Shown here piece by piece: positions 57,275 to 64,000 of a stretch of 64,000 bases of DNA. The stretch is from Octadecabacter sp. SW4. GTDB taxonomy: Bacteria; Pseudomonadota; Alphaproteobacteria; Rhodobacterales; Rhodobacteraceae. The notes under the pieces are model-generated. The model was given only the letters and a program-made list of their open reading frames with translations, had not been told where the DNA came from and ran no database searches. The DNA lies in NCBI RefSeq assembly GCF_008065155.1, contig NZ_CP042819.1, positions 496,001 to 560,000 on the forward strand, in the 5' to 3' direction. The number at the start of each line of letters is the position of its first letter. Positions within the stretch are counted from its first letter, which is position 1. The translations under genes were made by a program, and so were the position numbers.

Positions 57275-59626
57275 TTAGCCCTCGCCGTAGGGTATCCAGA
57301 TCGTCTTGACCTCGGTCGCGGCCGCCAAAAATGCGCGTCCTTCACCCACCCCGCGGTCCATCCAGTCGCGTGCCTGGCCGTTGTTGACCCATGTGCGTTT
57401 CAGGTTTAGCGCGGCGGCGCGTTCAATCTCGCCTGACAGGTCCGTGCTGGAAAACGACCAGACCGCGTCGATATCCATATGCGCGGCCAGTGTCGGGGCC
57501 AGTTCGGCATGTGATCCGGTCAGGATGTTCACCACGCCGCCCGGCACATCGGATGTTTCCAGCACCTGATAGAAATCGGTCGCCGCCAGCGGGAAGGGTT
57601 CGCTCGCCACCAGCACCGTGCGGTTGCCCATCGCGATGGCGGGGGCCATCGCGCTGATCAGACCCAGTAGCGGATGTTCATCGTCACACAGGGCCGCAAT
57701 CGTGCCCACCGGTTCGTTCATCGCCAAGGCAACGCCGCGGATCGGCACCCCCTTGGCAGCCCCGTCCAGTTTATCGGCCCAGGCGGCATAGGTGAACAGG
57801 CGGCGGATGGATGCCTCGACCTCCTTGGCACCGCTACGGCCGCCGGTCAGACGGTTGATACGGTCGGCAAATTCGTCAGCGCGCGCCGACAGGTTCTCGG
57901 CGATGTAATACAGGATTTGTGCGCGTAGATGGCCCGTGGTCTTGCCCCAACTCTTGGCCCCATTCGCCGCCTCGACGGCGTTGCGCACATCCTTGCGGTT
58001 CGCAACAGAGACGTGACCCAGCAACTTGCCCGCGCGATCAAACACGGGGGTTGAATAGCCGCCATCAGGGCGCGATTGCTTGCCCCCTATATAAAGCTTG
58101 GCCGTGCGATCGAGCGGGTCGGCGGGGTGGCCATCTTCGGTAGTAAAGGCTGCTACGGGCTTTTGCTTTTTCGCATTGCCCTTGGGCCGTGTGTAGGCCT
58201 GCAAGCCTTCCCAACCACCCTCGCGGCCGAACCCGCTTTCGCGCATGCCGCCAAATCCGGCAGCCGCGTCAAACATGTTCGTGCCGTTGATCCAGATCAC
58301 ACCGGCGACCAGTTTCGGCGCGATATCCAGTGCCAGATTGATATTCTCGCTCCAGACCGTGGCGGCCAGCCCGTAGCGGGTGTTGTTGGCCACCTCGACA
58401 GCCTCGGACGGGGTGCGGAATGTTGTGCCAACCAATACGGGACCAAAGATTTCTTCCTGCATCAAGGTATCAGCAGGCGCTAGCCCGGTGATCAGGGTCG
58501 GCGGATAAAAGCACCCTTCGGCGGGCATGTCACAGGTGGCGCGATAGGTGACGCCGGCGTTATTGCCATCGACCTTGTCCCTGATCTGTTGCAACTGCAC
58601 AGGGTCCACAATTGCGCCCACGTCGATGCATTTATCCATCGGGTTGCCGACCCGCAGCTTGTCCATGCGGGCGCGCAGTTTGGAGTAGAAACGGTCGGCG
58701 ACACCTTCCTGCACCAGCAGGCGTGACCCGGCGCAGCAAACCTGCCCCTGATTGAACCAGATCGCATCAACCAGTCCCTCAACGGCGCTGTCCAGATCGG
58801 CATCGTCAAACACGATATAAGGGGATTTCCCGCCCAGCTCCAAGGTCAGCGCCTTGCCACTGCCCGCCGTTGCCGCGCGAATGCGGCGACCCACAGCAGT
58901 TGACCCGGTAAAGGCGATCTTGTCGACATCCGCGTTGACGATCATTTCGCCGACCGCGCCGTCACCGGTAACGATATTCACGACCCCCTTGGGCACGCCC
59001 GCCTGACGGCAGATATCCGCAAACAGCAGTGCCGTGAGCGAGGTATATTCAGCAGGTTTCAACACCACCGTGTTGCCCATCGCCAGCGCGGGCGCGATCT
59101 TCCACGCCAGCATCAGCAGCGGGAAATTCCACGGCACGATCTGGCCGCAAACGCCAAGCGCTTGGCGGTCGGGCAATTCGGCCGACATCAACTGCGCCAT
59201 GCCTGCATGGTAATAGAAATGCCGCTGCGCCAGCGGAATATCAATGTCGCGGCTTTCGCGGATCGGCTTGCCGTTGTCCAGCGTCTCAAGCACAGCAAAC
59301 AGACGCGAATGCTTTTGCAAAAGGCGCGCAATGGCATAAAGCACCCTGGCGCGACCATGCCCGCCCAGCTTTGCCCATTTGCCCTGCGCCTTGCGCGCGG
59401 CTGTTACGGCGGCTTCCACATCGGCCTGCGTGCCCTGGGTCACATTGGCCAGCACGTTGCCAGTGGCCGGGTTGCGGGTTTCAAAGGTCGCGCCAACGGC
59501 GGTGAACTGCCCGTCGATGAAGTGGCCAAAGCTGTCACCCATATCGACCAGCCACGCAAGCGCCTCGGCAGCCCCTTCTGGGGCGGGGCCATAATCCATG
59601 CTTTCAAAAATGTCGCGAACGGTCAT
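57275..59626 (-). CDS. Double-domain aldehyde dehydrogenase (ALDH16 type)
   Basis: 783 residues. The first domain (about 30-500) is a complete aldehyde dehydrogenase: IVPWNFPLLMLAWK, FTGSTAVGRRI, ELGGKSPYIVFDDADLD (base), NQGQVCCAGSRL (catalytic Cys), EIFGPV, and GFGREGG. The second domain (about 515-783) repeats the fold but lacks the catalytic Cys loop. This is the layout of ALDH16. It lies downstream of deoC in the same direction, so it probably oxidises the acetaldehyde made from deoxyribose 5-phosphate. A dispersed repeat lies between them. Confidence 0.9.
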   Translation of the reverse strand: MTVRDIFESMDYGPAPEGAAEALAWLVDMGDSFGHFIDGQFTAVGATFETRNPATGNVLANVTQGTQADVEAAVTAARKAQGKWAKLGGHGRARVLYAIARLLQKHSRLFAVLETLDNGKPIRESRDIDIPLAQRHFYYHAGMAQLMSAELPDRQALGVCGQIVPWNFPLLMLAWKIAPALAMGNTVVLKPAEYTSLTALLFADICRQAGVPKGVVNIVTGDGAVGEMIVNADVDKIAFTGSTAVGRRIRAATAGSGKALTLELGGKSPYIVFDDADLDSAVEGLVDAIWFNQGQVCCAGSRLLVQEGVADRFYSKLRARMDKLRVGNPMDKCIDVGAIVDPVQLQQIRDKVDGNNAGVTYRATCDMPAEGCFYPPTLITGLAPADTLMQEEIFGPVLVGTTFRTPSEAVEVANNTRYGLAATVWSENINLALDIAPKLVAGVIWINGTNMFDAAAGFGGMRESGFGREGGWEGLQAYTRPKGNAKKQKPVAAFTTEDGHPADPLDRTAKLYIGGKQSRPDGGYSTPVFDRAGKLLGHVSVANRKDVRNAVEAANGAKSWGKTTGHLRAQILYYIAENLSARADEFADRINRLTGGRSGAKEVEASIRRLFTYAAWADKLDGAAKGVPIRGVALAMNEPVGTIAALCDDEHPLLGLISAMAPAIAMGNRTVLVASEPFPLAATDFYQVLETSDVPGGVVNILTGSHAELAPTLAAHMDIDAVWSFSSTDLSGEIERAAALNLKRTWVNNGQARDWMDRGVGEGRAFLAAATEVKTIWIPYGEG

Positions 59627-59639
59627 GCCCGTGCTCCTG

Positions 59640-59668
59640 CTTCAACTTCATCTTGGCAAATACAACTC
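59640..59668 (-). repeat. Dispersed intergenic element, copy E
   Basis: On the minus strand GAGTTGTATTTGCCAAGATG followed by AAGTTGAAG, directly downstream of deoC and upstream of the aldehyde dehydrogenase. The last bases run into the region of the ribosome site. It is nearly identical to copy D, including the AAGTTGAAG tail. Confidence 0.75.
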
Positions 59669-59676
59669 ATCCCGCG

Positions 59677-60666
59677 CTATCCAATCGCGTGACGCCACTG
59701 GGCCGAATAGGCACCGGTGACGTGGTGTTCAAGTTGCCGCTCAATATCGCCCAAAAGGCTCGAGGCGCCGAAACGGAACAGATCAGGCTGCAACCAACGA
59801 TCCCCCAACTCGTCCTTCATCATCGCCAGATAGGTGATCGCATCCTTGGCCTTGCTGATCCCGCCCGCAGGCTTGTAGCCCACGCGAATACCGGTGCGTT
59901 CATGATATTCGCGGATCGCGCGGATCATGGTCAGGGTCACGGGCAGGGTCGCGTTGACCGGTTCCTTGCCGGTGCTGGTCTTGATGAAATCGGCGCCCGC
60001 CATCATGCAAACCACCGAGGCACGCGCGACATTGCGTAACGTCCCCAATTCACCCGTGGCCAAAATAGCCTTGACGTGGGCATCGCCGCAGGCCTCGCGC
60101 ATGGCGCGCATTTCATCATAAAGCGCCTGCCAGTCGCCGGTCAGCACATGGCGGCGGGAAATCACGATGTCGATCTCCTTGGCACCGGCATCCACGCTTT
60201 CGCCGATCTCGGCCAGTCGCAGGTGCAACGGTGACAGACCAGCGGGGAACCCTGTGGACACGGCCGCGACGGGAATGCCAGATCCGTTCAGCGCGTCCAC
60301 GGCTGTTGGCACCATATCGTGATAAACGCAGACCGCACCGGTGGTCAGGCCGGTCATGCCCAGGGTCGCAAGAATGTCCGCGCGCACGGGCTGGCGCGCC
60401 TTGGCGCACAAGCGGCGCACGCGCCCTTCGGTGTCGTCGCCCGCCAGCGTGGTCAGGTCGATGCAGGATATCGCACGGCATAGCCATGCCGCCTGATACT
60501 CTTTTTTGACGCTACGCCGCCCCGGAAGGGTCGCGGCCCGCCGTTCAATGGCGGATGTGTTCGCCTGCACGGACCGCACCCATGACAGATCAAGGGGCAG
60601 ACCGTCATTGCGCGCCTCGACCGTCTGGGGCAGGTGGGTTGTTTTGGTGTCGATGGTCGTGGTCAC
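59677..60666 (-). CDS. deoC: Deoxyribose-phosphate aldolase
   Basis: 329 residues from the GTG at 60666 (GGAGA ribosome site; an ATG at 60702 would give 341). It cleaves 2-deoxyribose 5-phosphate to glyceraldehyde 3-phosphate and acetaldehyde. The Schiff-base Lys is in ADFIKTSTGK, the second active-site Lys in VGYKPAGGIS, and the acidic EIDIVISRRH. An N-terminal extension of about 60 residues is present, as in the longer deoC type. It follows the AraC regulator on the same strand by 51 bases. Confidence 0.93.
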   Translation of the reverse strand: MTTTIDTKTTHLPQTVEARNDGLPLDLSWVRSVQANTSAIERRAATLPGRRSVKKEYQAAWLCRAISCIDLTTLAGDDTEGRVRRLCAKARQPVRADILATLGMTGLTTGAVCVYHDMVPTAVDALNGSGIPVAAVSTGFPAGLSPLHLRLAEIGESVDAGAKEIDIVISRRHVLTGDWQALYDEMRAMREACGDAHVKAILATGELGTLRNVARASVVCMMAGADFIKTSTGKEPVNATLPVTLTMIRAIREYHERTGIRVGYKPAGGISKAKDAITYLAMMKDELGDRWLQPDLFRFGASSLLGDIERQLEHHVTGAYSAQWRHAIG

Positions 60667-60717
60667 GCGGCATTCTCCGATTGCAGAGATAGAACGTGGC
60701 ACGGCCCCGCGCCGTTT

Positions 60718-61578
60718 TCAAGCGCGCGTGGGCTGCAGGACGTCACGTTGTCGCGCACGGCGATAGCGCTGCGGAGTCTGGCCGTGATGCGCCAGAAACA
60801 GCTTGTGGAAATGCGACAGGTTCGGGATGCCGCAATCAGTGGCGATCTCGGACAATGTGTCGGCGGTGCCCGACAGGCGCCGCGCCGCGTAATCCATACG
60901 GATCGCGTTGATATATTCTGACGGGCTTTGGCCCAGATGGGCGCGCGCCGTGCGGCTGACATGGGGGTGAGCACGGCCCGCGGCGGCGACAAAACCTGCT
61001 GCCCCGTGCCGGAAAACTGCGGGGTCTTGGGCGCTTGCGCAGGCATCGGCCAACCACTGCGGTGCGCCGCCGGGTATGTCGGGTGCGCCGTCAAGCAGGC
61101 TGGTCAGGAGCGGAAGTAAGAATGCTTCGGCCTCGAATACGCTGGGTTGCGCGCGTTCCAGACGCAATGCGGCGGCGTTGACGGTTGCAAGCTGGCGCAT
61201 GTCGCGGTGTTGAAGGACTGGCGCTGGGCTGTCAGCCCAGAAAAACCGTCCCCTTAACGCGCTGTGGCGCTGCCCAAGGTCGGCGATCATGTCGGGCGAA
61301 AGGCTGATCGAAACGACCAGCGCCTCCTCGCCGCGCCCTTGAAGAGCGTGGGCATGATCGGGGCGCACGAACAGCATGTCCCCTTCGCTCAGATCGGCGC
61401 GCCCTAAGGGCAAGTGATGGCGCACGGTGCCATTCTGCACCCAAAGAAGTTCAAAAAAATCATGGGCATGAAAGACTCGCGGACGGCGCGTATCCAAAGT
61501 TGCACGGGTGAGGTGATAAGCGGCACCTTTGGGAATAATATCAGCGTGATAGAGTTTGATCTGGTCCATAATATCCAT
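60718..61578 (-). CDS. AraC-family regulator with N-terminal cupin
   Basis: 286 residues. The N-terminal cupin is seen in FHAHDFFELLWVQNGTVRH and LSEGDMLFVRPDHAHAL. The C-terminal AraC domain has two helix-turn-helix units: GAAGFVAAAGRAHPHVSRTARAHLGQSPSEYINAIR (first) and TADTLSEIATDCGIPNLSHFHKLF then GQTPQRYRR (second). The cupin suggests sensing of a small sugar-like molecule. It is first of the deoC/aldehyde-dehydrogenase run and probably controls it. The start at 61578 gives the family length; no strong ribosome site was seen. Confidence 0.9.
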   Translation of the reverse strand: MDIMDQIKLYHADIIPKGAAYHLTRATLDTRRPRVFHAHDFFELLWVQNGTVRHHLPLGRADLSEGDMLFVRPDHAHALQGRGEEALVVSISLSPDMIADLGQRHSALRGRFFWADSPAPVLQHRDMRQLATVNAAALRLERAQPSVFEAEAFLLPLLTSLLDGAPDIPGGAPQWLADACASAQDPAVFRHGAAGFVAAAGRAHPHVSRTARAHLGQSPSEYINAIRMDYAARRLSGTADTLSEIATDCGIPNLSHFHKLFLAHHGQTPQRYRRARQRDVLQPTRA

Positions 61579-61694
61579 ATACCACACTCTATCGCAGGCC
61601 GCCCCCTGCCATCGCGTCGCACCTGCACGGGGGAGGTGACGCCGCCCGTGCGCTAGGCTAAAGGGTATGAAACGCCGCACAAGGAAAGCCTGCC

Positions 61695-62378
61695 ATGACT
61701 TTTGATCGTTCAGTGAAAATTGCCCCGTCCATTCTGTCGGCGGACTTTGCCAATTTCGGTGCTGAAATTCAGGCGATCGAGGATCAGGGCTGTGACTGGG
61801 TCCATGTGGATGTGATGGACGGGCATTTTGTGCCCAACCTGACCTTCGGCCCGCCCCTTTGTGCCGCAATCCGTCCACATATCAAGACGGTGATGGATGT
61901 GCATTTGATGATCTCGCCGGTGGATCAGTATATCGAAGCCTACGCCGCTGCTGGTGCCGATATTATTACCGCCCATGTCGAGGCGGGCGCGCATACCCAT
62001 CGCACGATGCAGGCGATCCGCGCCACGGGGGCCAAGGCAGGCGTGGCGCTGAACCCCGCCACTCCCGCTACCGAAGTTGAATATCTGCTTGATATGATCG
62101 ACATGGTCTGCGTGATGACAGTAAACCCCGGTTTTGGTGGGCAAAAGTTTATTCATAGCCAGATCGACAAGGTGCGCCAGCTGCGCGCGATGATCGGGGA
62201 CCGGCCGATTCACATCGAAATTGACGGTGGCGTGACGCCGGAAACCGCACCGCTTGTGATTGCGGCGGGGGCTGATGTGCTGGTCGCGGGGTCAGCCGTA
62301 TTCAAGGGCGGATCGGTTCAAAACCCGGCGGCCTACGGTGAAAACATCCGCGCCATACGGGCCGCTGCCGCCACATAA
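61695..62378 (+). CDS. rpe: Ribulose-phosphate 3-epimerase
   Basis: 227-residue TIM barrel that interconverts ribulose 5-phosphate and xylulose 5-phosphate in the pentose phosphate and Calvin pathways. Seen: [33 protein letters not shown] (metal ligands His and Asp), [32 protein letters not shown], and a phosphate-binding AGSAVFKG. It starts at 61695 after AAGGAAAGCCTGCC and is divergent from the AraC gene. Confidence 0.96.
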   Translation: MTFDRSVKIAPSILSADFANFGAEIQAIEDQGCDWVHVDVMDGHFVPNLTFGPPLCAAIRPHIKTVMDVHLMISPVDQYIEAYAAAGADIITAHVEAGAHTHRTMQAIRATGAKAGVALNPATPATEVEYLLDMIDMVCVMTVNPGFGGQKFIHSQIDKVRQLRAMIGDRPIHIEIDGGVTPETAPLVIAAGADVLVAGSAVFKGGSVQNPAAYGENIRAIRAAAAT

Positions 62379-62467
62379 CTGCTGCACAAAAACTGCACGA
62401 ACCGCGCGCGGGGCTTGCACCGCCGCGCCCTATCCCCGTCGCCAATCAACAAGACGAGGGATCAGAC

Positions 62468-63982
62468 ATGTCAGGATATACCGTGCGCGGATTGCCCCGC
62501 GGGCTGGCCAGGGATGCGTGGTGGATCGCCGCCGACAGCCGTAGCGGCGCAACTGACGGCATCCGCCCTTCGCCGGTCGTGACACAGGGTGCCTTTGCGC
62601 TTTTGACCGGGCTGATCGTTTTGATCGACGTTCTGTTGTGGCGTGCCACCGCGCCGGGTTTGTCGCTTGTGGTGGTCATTGCCGTACTCGCGGCTGCTGC
62701 GCAATTTTGCCTTAGCCACCGCCTGTCACGGCACGGGATAATGATGGGCTGGGCAGGCATTGGCCTTGGTGTATTGCCGCTTGTCGAAGTCGTGCAGCCC
62801 TTGTCCATCGCCTTTGCGATCGGGGGTCTGTTGCACTTTGTCGCCCGGGTGCTGTTGGACGGCGGCCCGATTGACAGCGCGCGCCTGGGGCGGGCAGTCG
62901 GGCGGTTCGTGGTGCTGGGGCATCTGCAAACCGCGCGTGATATTCTGGCGACACCCAAACAGGTCAACGTCGGCGAGAAAGTGCGCGGCATTCCCTTTGC
63001 GGGGCTGTTCACGAACTGGGCGCTGCCGGTCGGGCTGGGTGGCGTATTTCTGATCCTGTTGATGCGCGCCAATCCGATCCTTGCAGGCTGGGTATCCTCT
63101 GTGACAAGTCTCGCCCCTGCGACCATCGGCGACCTTGAGAGGGTCTTGTTCTGGGTCTTTTCGGCAGTTGCGGTCTGGCCGTCCTTGCGGCTTGCCCCGC
63201 TGCGCGCGCGGATGGTGCCGCCTTTGCCGCTGACAGGGCATCGATCGGTCTTTCGCTTGCCCCACGCCGTTTTGAATGCCGCGTCGCTTTGGCGTGCCTT
63301 GATCGGCTTCAACCTGATTTTCGCACTGCAGACGGCAATGGATATGACCTATCTATGGGGCGGCGCGCGCCTGCCTGACGGGCTGACCTATGCCGAATAT
63401 GCCCATCGGGGTGCTTATCCGCTGATCGCCACAGCGCTGCTGGCGGGGCTGTTTGCGCTCTTGGCGCAACCCTTCCTACCGGGGCGCAAGGGGCTGAAAG
63501 CGCTGCTTTATTTATGGGTTGCACAGAACGTTGCGCTGACCCTTTCTGCCTTGCTGCGCCTTGATCTATATGTGCAGGCCTACGGGCTGACGTATCTGCG
63601 CTTTGCAGCGATGATCTGGATGGGGTTGGTCGCTGCGGGGCTGGTGGCGATGATTTGGCAGATGGCGCGGGTGCGCAGCATCACGTGGCTGGTTTGGACC
63701 AATGCGGCGATGACTTTGGGTGTGCTTTATGTGCTGTGCTTCGTCAACGTGGCCGGGATCATCGCAACCTATAATCTGGACCGTCACCCCAGGGCGACAC
63801 ACTATGTCTGTATGCTGGGCGAAGGGGCTGACGCCGCGATCATCGCCCATGAACGCCGCATCGGGTATCAGATTTGCCGCGCGTCCGATGTGACCCTTGC
63901 CGCGCCCGATGGCTGGCGCGATTGGGGCTACCGCAACTGGCGCCTGCGCCGTAACCTGACCGGTGAAGGGAGCGCGACATGA
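62468..63982 (+). CDS. DUF4173-type polytopic membrane protein
   Basis: 504 residues with about ten to twelve transmembrane segments. DUF4153/DUF4173 phrases are seen, notably YLWGGARLPDGLTYAEYAHRGAYPLIATALL (key part: LTYAEYAHRGAYPL) and the preceding FNLIFALQTAMDMTYL. A polar C-terminal part of about 70 residues has RHPRATHYVCMLG. The function is unknown; members often lie beside two-component genes. The stop overlaps the next gene's ATG (ATGA). Confidence 0.85.
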   Translation: MSGYTVRGLPRGLARDAWWIAADSRSGATDGIRPSPVVTQGAFALLTGLIVLIDVLLWRATAPGLSLVVVIAVLAAAAQFCLSHRLSRHGIMMGWAGIGLGVLPLVEVVQPLSIAFAIGGLLHFVARVLLDGGPIDSARLGRAVGRFVVLGHLQTARDILATPKQVNVGEKVRGIPFAGLFTNWALPVGLGGVFLILLMRANPILAGWVSSVTSLAPATIGDLERVLFWVFSAVAVWPSLRLAPLRARMVPPLPLTGHRSVFRLPHAVLNAASLWRALIGFNLIFALQTAMDMTYLWGGARLPDGLTYAEYAHRGAYPLIATALLAGLFALLAQPFLPGRKGLKALLYLWVAQNVALTLSALLRLDLYVQAYGLTYLRFAAMIWMGLVAAGLVAMIWQMARVRSITWLVWTNAAMTLGVLYVLCFVNVAGIIATYNLDRHPRATHYVCMLGEGADAAIIAHERRIGYQICRASDVTLAAPDGWRDWGYRNWRLRRNLTGEGSAT

Positions 63983-64000
63983 GCAGCAAAATCCTGATCG
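63979..64000 (+). CDS. Start of next gene (7 codons in window)
   Basis: An ATG at 63979 overlaps the preceding stop (ATGA) and opens MSSKILI before the window ends. This is in keeping with a coupled downstream gene, for example a response regulator (many begin with a similar short strand), but seven codons cannot identify it. Confidence 0.5.

Noticed and set aside
1..64000. tRNA, rRNA, CRISPR array or prophage
   Set aside because: No tRNA-like cloverleaf, regular spaced repeats, phage structural genes or integrase were seen on either strand.

Overview
The window looks like a chromosomal piece of a GC-rich alphaproteobacterium of the Rhodobacteraceae (roseobacter group). This rests on protein style, on GC-rich codon use, on gene blocks I associate with that group (MoxR/DUF58/DUF4159, DUF1285, DUF599, DUF1523), and on a dispersed intergenic element ending in GCCAAGATGAAG that I recognise from these genomes. 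No rRNA, tRNA, CRISPR array or prophage was seen.

Layout. 1-2594: 3' part of an RND efflux permease. 2595-4903: a decayed junction with an IS5-type transposase remnant, a ferric-reductase-like gene lacking its membrane half, a carB 3' fragment and a possible SDR vestige. 4904-23236: a large divergent catabolic locus. Leftward run a regulator that fuses a winged helix to an ABC-type solute-binding domain, an SDR, a creatinase-like M24 protein, E1 alpha and E1 beta of a thiamine-dependent dehydrogenase, a lipoyl protein with a degenerate catalytic domain, an aldehyde dehydrogenase, a lipoyl-less E2 and E3. Rightward run a CUT2 sugar-type ABC transporter, a second SDR, a HIBADH-family dehydrogenase and a ThuA-like protein. 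A perfect 11-bp inverted repeat lies between the two arms. The natural reading is import, oxidation by SDRs, thiamine-dependent cleavage to an acyl-CoA and aldehyde clean-up; the substrate is not evident.

23549-30529: small heat-shock protein with a sigma-32-type promoter, trypsin-like protease, glycolate oxidase glcDEF, and small membrane or secreted proteins. 30545-30689: a long inverted repeat. 30719-37508: moxR, DUF58, BatA/DUF4159 and a vWA/GATase-like gene in an overlapping operon. 37571-49418: mixed metabolic and regulatory genes, including hydroxypyruvate isomerase, a WYL regulator, an ECF sigma factor overlapping a membrane vWA protein, a gabD-like dehydrogenase, an arylformamidase-like hydrolase, a P1 peptidase, creatinase and an L,D-transpeptidase.

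49535-57271: a nine-to-ten gene co-directional block of uncharacterised proteins. It has a coiled-coil protein, an AAA ATPase, two large soluble proteins and several small membrane proteins, and is the best candidate here for an undescribed multi-component system. 57275-64000: a double-domain aldehyde dehydrogenase, deoC and an AraC regulator (deoxyribose-phosphate to acetaldehyde to acetate), then rpe, a DUF4173-type membrane protein and the first codons of another gene.
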